A DNA stretch of 21,535 nucleotides from Thiobacillus denitrificans (GTDB lineage Bacteria; Pseudomonadota; Gammaproteobacteria; Burkholderiales; Thiobacillaceae), in contig DILD01000060.1 in assembly GCA_002424845.1 (NCBI GenBank), positions 1 through 21,535 of the forward strand, given 5' to 3'. The number at the start of each line of letters is the position of its first letter. The stretch's first letter is position 1. Shown piece after piece: positions 16,904-21,535 of this stretch. The position numbers were made by a program, and so were the translations under genes. The notes beneath the pieces were generated by a model, which worked only from the letters and a program-made list of their open reading frames with translations, did no database searches and had not been told where the DNA came from.

Positions 16904-17971
16904 TCAGTTGACCTTGGGGTCCAGTTCGCCCTTGTCGTAGCGTTTCTGCATGTCTTCCAGGCTGAAGACCTTCTTGATCTTGCTGGCCTGGCCGGCTGCG
17001 CCGAAGGCTTCGTAACGCGCCTTGCAGATGTCGCTCATGCCTTTGGTGGCTTCCTTGAGGAACTTGCGCGGGTCGAAGTTGGACTTGTTTTCGGCCAGGT
17101 GCTTGCGGACGGCACCGGTGGACGCCATGCGCAGGTCGGTGTCGATGTTGACCTTGCGCACGCCGTTCTTGATGCCTTCGACGATTTCACTGACCGGCAC
17201 GCCGTAGGTCTGGCCCATGTCGCCGCCGTAGCTGTTGATGATGGCGAGCCAGTCTTCCGGCACGGAAGACGATCCGTGCATCACCAGGTGCACGTTGGGA
17301 ATGCGCTCGTGGATTTCCTTGACGCGGTCGATGCGCAGCACCTTGCCGGTGGGCTTCTGGGTGAATTTGTAGGCGCCGTGGGAGGTGCCGATGGCGATGG
17401 CCAGGGCATCGACCTTGGTCTTGGCGACGAAGTCAGCGGCTTCGTTGGGGTCGGTCAGCAGGGCGGAATGGTCCAGCACGCCTTCGGCTCCGTGGCCGTC
17501 TTCCTCGCCGGCCTTGCCGGTTTCAAGCGAGCCCAGGCAACCCAGTTCGCCTTCGACCGAAACGCCACAAGCGTGCGCCAGCTCGGCGACCTTGCGGGTG
17601 GTGTCGACGTTGTATTCGTAGGTCGACGGGGTTTTGCCGTCTTCCATCAGCGAGCCGTCCATCATCACCGAGCTGAAGCCGGACTGGATGGAGCGGAAGC
17701 AGATGGCGGGGGACGCACCGTGGTCCTGGTGCATGCAGACCGGGATGTGCGGATACATTTCGATCGCGGCCAGGATGAGGTGGCGCAGGAAGGGTTCTCC
17801 GGCATAGGAACGGGCGCCGGCGGAGCCTTGCAGGATCACCGGGGAATCCACAGCGGCGGCAGCCTGCATGATGGCATGCACCTGTTCCATGTTGTTGACA
17901 TTGAACGCGGGCAGGCCATAGCCGTTTTCGGCGGCATGGTCGAGCAGTTGACGAAGGGAAATCAGGGCCAT
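16904..17971 (-). CDS. fba: Fructose-bisphosphate aldolase, class II (CbbA-like)
   Basis: This enzyme interconverts fructose-1,6-bisphosphate with DHAP and glyceraldehyde-3-phosphate, in glycolysis, gluconeogenesis or the Calvin cycle. The 355-residue product starts MALISLRQLLDHAAENGYGLPAFNVNN. The zinc/catalytic segment CMHQDHGAS has Asp83 and His84, and GSLMEDGKTPSTYEYN, AIGTSHGAYKF (zinc His), VMHGSSSVP and KVNIDTDLR follow. These forms match the CbbA-type class II aldolases of chemolithoautotrophs and betaproteobacteria. AGGAGA lies 7 nt before ATG 17971. It is the last gene of the minus-strand cluster, 48 nt after pyk; that gap contains CAGCTAGCTG (17998-18007) and CCTAGG (17981-17986) palindromes of unknown meaning. 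Confidence 0.96.
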   Translation of the reverse strand: MALISLRQLLDHAAENGYGLPAFNVNNMEQVHAIMQAAAAVDSPVILQGSAGARSYAGEPFLRHLILAAIEMYPHIPVCMHQDHGASPAICFRSIQSGFSSVMMDGSLMEDGKTPSTYEYNVDTTRKVAELAHACGVSVEGELGCLGSLETGKAGEEDGHGAEGVLDHSALLTDPNEAADFVAKTKVDALAIAIGTSHGAYKFTQKPTGKVLRIDRVKEIHERIPNVHLVMHGSSSVPEDWLAIINSYGGDMGQTYGVPVSEIVEGIKNGVRKVNIDTDLRMASTGAVRKHLAENKSNFDPRKFLKEATKGMSDICKARYEAFGAAGQASKIKKVFSLEDMQKRYDKGELDPKVN

Positions 17972-18019
17972 TTACACTCTCCTAGGTTAAAAATATGCAG
18001 CTAGCTGTTGCTTGCGGAA

Positions 18020-19453
18020 TCAGGTTTTCTTCGAGTCGCCCACACGGACGATCTTCATGGTATTGGTGCCGCCCGACTGGCCGATCGGCTCGCCGATGGT
18101 CAGCAGGATCAGATCGCCGTCACGCACCGCGCCACGGCGCCGCAGCTCTTCTTCGGCTTCCGCCAGCAGGTCATCGCGCTCCTTGCTGCCGGTTTTCAGG
18201 TTGATTGGGTAAACGCCACGGAAAAGCGTGACTTTTCTACGGGTTTGCACCTCGGGTGTCAAGGCGTAGATCGGCACCCGGGTCGACAGACGGCTCATCC
18301 ACAAACAGGTGTTGCCCGACTCGGTCAGCGCGGCGATGGCCTTGATATTGAGATGCACCGAGGTGAACACCGCCGACATCGCAATCGCCTCGTCGGGGCG
18401 CAAAAAGCTGTGGTCCAGCCGCGCGCCGGAGAAGTCGGGCTCGGCTTCCTTTTCGGCTTCCAGGCACACACGGTCCATCGCCTGGATCGCCTCGACCGGG
18501 AACTGGCCGGCCGCGGTTTCCGCCGACAGCATCACCGCGTCGGTGCCGTCGAGCACCGCGTTGGCGACGTCGGACACCTCAGCACGGGTCGGGATCGGGC
18601 TGGAAATCATCGACTCCATCATCTGCGTCGCCGTGATCACCACCTTGTTGCGTTCGATCGCCATGCGGATCATGCGCTTCTGCAGTGCGGGCACCGCGGC
18701 GTCGCCAACTTCCACGCCGAGATCGCCGCGCGCCACCATGATGGCGTCGGAGGCTTCGAGAATTTCTTCCAGATGCTCGATCGCTTCGGTGCGCTCGATC
18801 TTGGCGATCAACTGACTTTTGCCGCCTGCAGCCTGCAGCAATTCACGCGCTTTCTGCATGTCGGCGCCGGAGCGCGGGAACGAAACCGCCAGATAATCCG
18901 CATTCAACGCCGCGGCGGTCTTGATGTCCTCGATGTCCTTTTCGGTCAGCGCGGCGGCCGACAAGCCGCCGCCCTTGCGGTTGATGCCCTTATTGTTGGA
19001 CAGCACGCCGCCCTGCACCACCTTGCAGATGATTTCAGTGCCCTTGACTTCTTCCACCCAAAACTCAATACGGCCGTCGTCCAGCAACAGGGTCACGCCG
19101 CGCTTCACATCGTTCGGCAGCTCCTTGTAGTCGAGGCCGACACGGGTCTGGTCGCCCAGCACGCAGGCGGCGTCGAGAATGAAGACATCGTCCTTGGCCA
19201 GCGTGATCTTGCCGTCCTTGAATTTTCCGATGCGGATTTTCGGGCCCTGCAGGTCGACCAGCACGCCCACAGCACGGCCGCGCGCGCGCGCCAGCGAGCG
19301 CACCAGTTCGGCGCGGTCGATGTGATCCTGCGCCGTGCCGTGTGAAAAGTTGAGGCGCACCACATCCAGGCCGGCTTCCATCATCCGGTCCAGGGTTTTG
19401 GCATCGGAACAGGCGGGGCCGAGGGTGGCGACGATTTTGGTTCTGCGAATCAT
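18020..19453 (-). CDS. pyk: Pyruvate kinase
   Basis: This enzyme converts phosphoenolpyruvate and ADP to pyruvate and ATP. The 477-residue product shows KIVATLGPAC and VVRLNFSHG at the N-terminus, LVDLQGPKIRIG, the active-site stretch AIMVARGDLGVE, TATQMMESMI, and GTDAVMLSAETAAGQFP, followed by the C-terminal allosteric domain ending in GGTNTMKIVRVG. ATG 19453 fits the family start (MIRRTKIVATLGP). It has no Shine-Dalgarno: the upstream bases are ACTGAACCAAT and then the heptad inverted repeat. Translation may therefore be weak or coupled to pgk. It is co-directional with gap, pgk and fba. Confidence 0.97.
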   Translation of the reverse strand: MIRRTKIVATLGPACSDAKTLDRMMEAGLDVVRLNFSHGTAQDHIDRAELVRSLARARGRAVGVLVDLQGPKIRIGKFKDGKITLAKDDVFILDAACVLGDQTRVGLDYKELPNDVKRGVTLLLDDGRIEFWVEEVKGTEIICKVVQGGVLSNNKGINRKGGGLSAAALTEKDIEDIKTAAALNADYLAVSFPRSGADMQKARELLQAAGGKSQLIAKIERTEAIEHLEEILEASDAIMVARGDLGVEVGDAAVPALQKRMIRMAIERNKVVITATQMMESMISSPIPTRAEVSDVANAVLDGTDAVMLSAETAAGQFPVEAIQAMDRVCLEAEKEAEPDFSGARLDHSFLRPDEAIAMSAVFTSVHLNIKAIAALTESGNTCLWMSRLSTRVPIYALTPEVQTRRKVTLFRGVYPINLKTGSKERDDLLAEAEEELRRRGAVRDGDLILLTIGEPIGQSGGTNTMKIVRVGDSKKT

Positions 19454-19462
19454 ATTGGTTCA

Positions 19463-19527
19463 GTCGAGAGTGGAGAGTGGTGAGCCGAGAGCGGGGAGGC
19501 CTTTGCTCTCGGCTCTCGGCTCTCGAC
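19463..19527. repeat. Heptad inverted repeat (CCGAGAG/CTCTCGG), copy 1 (pgk-pyk)
   Basis: The left arm 19463-19492 reads as 7-nt units GTCGAGA, GTGGAGA, GTGGTGA, GCCGAGA. The right arm 19505-19527 has three complementary units (GCTCTCG x3). The arms therefore differ by one heptad. It fills most of the 88-nt gap between pgk and pyk, ending 14 nt from the pgk stop. Confidence 0.9.
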
Positions 19528-19541
19528 TCTCTGCTGGCAGC

Positions 19542-20723
19542 TTAGCCTGCCGCGCGCTCCTCCAGAATCGCCACAGCGGGTAGAACCTTGCCTTCCAGGT
19601 ATTCGAGGAAGGCGCCGCCGGCGGTGGAAATGTAGCTCACCTTGTCGTAGATGTCGTATTTCTGGATCGCGGCGATGGTGTCGCCGCCGCCGGCCAGGGT
19701 GAAGGCATTGGTATTGGCAATCGCCATGGCGATGGTCTTGGTGCCTTCGCCGAACTGGTCGAACTCGAACACGCCGACCGGGCCGTTCCACACCACGGTA
19801 CCAGCCTTCATGATGATGTCGGCGAGTTCCTGCGCGCTCTTCGGGCCGATGTCGAAAATCATGTCGTCGTCTTCGACGTCGCCGGCATCCTTCAGCACGG
19901 CAGGTTCATTGGCGTCGAATTTCTTGCCGCACACCACGTCGACTGCGATCGGGATGATGGCGCCACGGGCGGTCATCTTCTCGATCAGCGCCTGGGCGGT
20001 CGGCACCAGATCGTCTTCGCACAGCGATTTGCCGACGTTCTTGCCGGTGGCCTTGAGGAAGGTGTTGGCGATGCCGCCGCCAACCACCAGTTGTTCGCAT
20101 TTTTCCGACAGCGCTTCCAGCACGGTCAGCTTGGTCGACACCTTGGAGCCGCCGACGATGGCGACCATCGGGCGGGCCGGGTTGGCCAGCGCCTTTTCCA
20201 GCGCGTCAAGTTCTTCGGTCAGCAGAATGCCGGCCGCGGCGGTCGGGGCGAACTTGGCGATGCCGTGGGTCGAGGCTTCGGCGCGGTGCGCGGTACCGAA
20301 CGCGTCCATCACGAACACGTCGCACAGCGCGGCGTATTTCTTCGCGGTCTCGTCGACGTTCTTTTTCTCGCCCTTGTTGACGCGGCAGTTTTCCAGCACC
20401 ACCAGTTCGCCGTCAGCGACGTCGAAGCCGCCGTTGGTCCATTCACGGATCAGGCGGATGTTCTTGCCAAGCTTCTGCGCGATGACGTCGACCACCGGTT
20501 TCAGCGAATCGTCTTCCTTGAACTCGCCTTCGGTGGGACGGCCGAGGTGGGAGGTAACCATCACCTTGGCGCCGGCCTTGAGGCAATGCTCGATGGTGCG
20601 CATCGACGCGGTGATGCGGGCATCGGAGGTGACCTTGCCGTCCTTGACCGGGACGTTCATGTCGGCGCGGATGAACACGCGCTTGCCTGCCAGATCGAGA
20701 TCGGTGACGCGGATAAATGCCAT
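19542..20723 (-). CDS. pgk: Phosphoglycerate kinase
   Basis: This enzyme transfers phosphate between 1,3-bisphosphoglycerate and ADP, in glycolysis or, in reverse, the Calvin cycle. The 393-residue product starts MAFIRVTDLDLAGKRVFIRADMNVPVKDGKV with the substrate-binding RADMNVP. It contains TSHLGRP, FVMDAFGTAHRAEAST, AIVGGSKVSTKL and the C-terminal nucleotide loop TLAGGGDTIAAI, all as in the family. AGGAGA lies about 8 nt before ATG 20723. Both flanking gaps carry heptad repeats of the same word family. Confidence 0.97.
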   Translation of the reverse strand: MAFIRVTDLDLAGKRVFIRADMNVPVKDGKVTSDARITASMRTIEHCLKAGAKVMVTSHLGRPTEGEFKEDDSLKPVVDVIAQKLGKNIRLIREWTNGGFDVADGELVVLENCRVNKGEKKNVDETAKKYAALCDVFVMDAFGTAHRAEASTHGIAKFAPTAAAGILLTEELDALEKALANPARPMVAIVGGSKVSTKLTVLEALSEKCEQLVVGGGIANTFLKATGKNVGKSLCEDDLVPTAQALIEKMTARGAIIPIAVDVVCGKKFDANEPAVLKDAGDVEDDDMIFDIGPKSAQELADIIMKAGTVVWNGPVGVFEFDQFGEGTKTIAMAIANTNAFTLAGGGDTIAAIQKYDIYDKVSYISTAGGAFLEYLEGKVLPAVAILEERAAG

Positions 20724-20746
20724 GGTTGCTTCTCCTGAAAGTAAGG

Positions 20747-20787
20747 TTTAAGGGTTGGCGCGGGGTTTAACCACGCCAGACCTTAAA
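20747..20787. repeat. Additional dyad in the gap-pgk gap
   Basis: TTTAAGGGTTGGCG (20747-20760) and CGCCAGACCTTAAA (20774-20787) are complementary at 12 of 14 positions, and their spacer contains the palindrome GGTTTAACC (20764-20772). It lies between the second heptad repeat and the pgk ribosome-binding site. It has no T-run; it may be an mRNA hairpin or a remnant of another repeat. Confidence 0.6.
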
Positions 20788-20802
20788 GCTCACAACTGAT
20801 GG

Positions 20803-20862
20803 GCTGAGAGCCGAGAGCCGAGAGTGCGTCTGGCTCTCCACTCTCGACTCTCCGCTCTCGGC
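20803..20862. repeat. Heptad inverted repeat (CCGAGAG/CTCTCGG), copy 2 (gap-pgk)
   Basis: The left arm holds units GCTGAGA, GCCGAGA, GCCGAGA (20803-20823). The right arm, read on the minus strand, holds GCCGAGA, GCGGAGA, GTCGAGA, GTGGAGA (20862-20833). Again three heptads face four. GTCGAGAGTGGAGAG is shared exactly with copy 1 but on the opposite strand, so the two copies are in opposite orientation. Confidence 0.9.
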
Positions 20863-20866
20863 TAAC

Positions 20867-21535
20867 TCACTTGGCCACGTGCTCGACCAGACGCAGCATG
20901 TTGCAGGTGTAGCCGTACTCGTTGTCGTACCAGGACACGACCTTGACGAAGGTGTCGTCCAGCGCGATGCCCGCATCGACGTCAAACGTCGACGGTGCGC
21001 TGTTGCCGACGAAATCGGTGGAGACCACTTTCTCTTCGGTGTAGCCCAGCACGCCCTTCATGGCGCCGGCGGAGGCGGCCTTCATGGCGGCGCAGATGTC
21101 GGCGTAGGTGGCGGGCTTGTTCAACTCGACAGTCAGGTCAACCACCGAGACGTCGGAGGTGGGAACGCGGAAAGCCATACCGGTCAGCTTGCCCTTCAGT
21201 TCCGGCAGCACCACGCCGACGGCCTTGGCAGCGCCGGTGGACGACGGAATGATGTTTTCCAGAATGCCGCGGCCGCCGCGCCAGTCTTTGGAAGACGGGC
21301 CGTCGACGGTTTTTTGCGTGGCGGTAGCCGCGTGAACGGTGGTCATCAGGCCGCGCTTGATGCCCCAGTTGTCGTTCAACACCTTGGCCACCGGAGCCAG
21401 GCAGTTGGTGGTGCAGGACGCAGCCGAAACAATCGCTTCGCCAGCGTAGGTGGTGTGGTTCACGCCGTAGACGAACATCGGGGTGGAATCCTTGGCGGGA
21501 GCCGATTGAACCACTTTCTTCGCGCCGGCCTTGAT
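20867..21535 (-). CDS. gap: Glyceraldehyde-3-phosphate dehydrogenase (C-terminal part, truncated by the window edge)
   Basis: About 223 residues are visible, and the frame stays open through the window edge. GAPDH oxidises glyceraldehyde-3-phosphate to 1,3-bisphosphoglycerate. Visible landmarks are KKVVQSAPAKDSTPMFVYGVN, the catalytic-Cys motif SAASCTTNCLAP, VHAATATQKTVDGPS, GILENIIPSSTGAAKAVG, AFRVPTSDVSVVDLT, and the C-terminal SWYDNEYGYTCNMLRLVEHVA. The NAD(P)-binding N-terminal domain lies outside the window, so cofactor preference cannot be judged. It is the first visible gene of the minus-strand gap-pgk-pyk-fba cluster. Confidence 0.96.
   Translation of the reverse strand: MKAGAKKVVQSAPAKDSTPMFVYGVNHTTYAGEAIVSAASCTTNCLAPVAKVLNDNWGIKRGLMTTVHAATATQKTVDGPSSKDWRGGRGILENIIPSSTGAAKAVGVVLPELKGKLTGMAFRVPTSDVSVVDLTVELNKPATYADICAAMKAASAGAMKGVLGYTEEKVVSTDFVGNSAPSTFDVDAGIALDDTFVKVVSWYDNEYGYTCNMLRLVEHVAK

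Noticed and set aside
16814..19345. Two long plus-strand open frames (16814-18004 and 18008-19345)
   Set aside because: They are shadows of fba and pyk on the minus strand; the repetitive Val/Gly/His/Asp-rich translations are typical of antisense reading of high-GC genes.

Overview
The window is a gene-dense stretch of a high-GC proteobacterial chromosome, with very few bases outside genes or recognisable intergenic structures. Gene content and order point to a betaproteobacterium, possibly near Thiobacillus or the Nitrosomonadales: aroQ-accB-accC-prmA-DUF3426, a tandem glycine riboswitch before gcvT, split gcvPA/gcvPB, olsB-olsA, and gap-pgk-pyk-fba with a CbbA-like class II aldolase. This placement is inference from gene content; no rRNA or tRNA is present.

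Layout, plus strand: (1) 1-3776, the end of aroQ, then accB and accC (fatty acid synthesis), prmA (ribosomal protein L11 methylation) and a zinc-ribbon/DUF3426 membrane protein. (2) 3809-9986, a tandem glycine riboswitch with terminator, then gcvT, gcvH, gcvPA, a DUF3144 gene, tpx, gcvPB and dgkA. This is the glycine cleavage operon with a thiol peroxidase and a small unknown protein inserted between the two P-protein subunits. (3) 10071-11513, a promoter, a PfkB-family kinase and a glycine-zipper lipoprotein. (4) 11531-13189, a Pho-box-like array, then olsB and olsA for ornithine lipid synthesis. (5) 14023-16403, a membrane-anchored glutaredoxin-like protein translationally coupled to rep helicase.

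Minus strand: apaH (13946-13125), whose 3' end overlaps that of olsA; a small periplasmic cytochrome c (16755-16453) with a good sigma70 promoter and a palindromic candidate operator; and the glycolytic/Calvin-type cluster gap (partial)-pgk-pyk-fba (21535 down to 16904), closed by an intrinsic terminator.

Two observations stand out. First, the olsBA promoter carries four PhoB-like half-sites at an exact 11-nt period, ending one helical turn before a -10-like box, which suggests phosphate-starvation control of membrane lipid replacement. Second, intergenic gaps inside operons repeatedly hold inverted repeats whose arms are tandem 7-10 nt words. Each operon has its own word: CGCGAAG in the gcv operon (3 copies), CCGAGAG/CTCTCGG in the glycolytic operon (2 copies), and GTGAGGCG/GTAAGG in the acc-prmA operon (1 clear copy and 1 weak). 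In several cases the repeat supplies the stop codon of the gene before it or the ribosome-binding region of the gene after it. I saw no phage, insertion sequence, CRISPR array or defence system.
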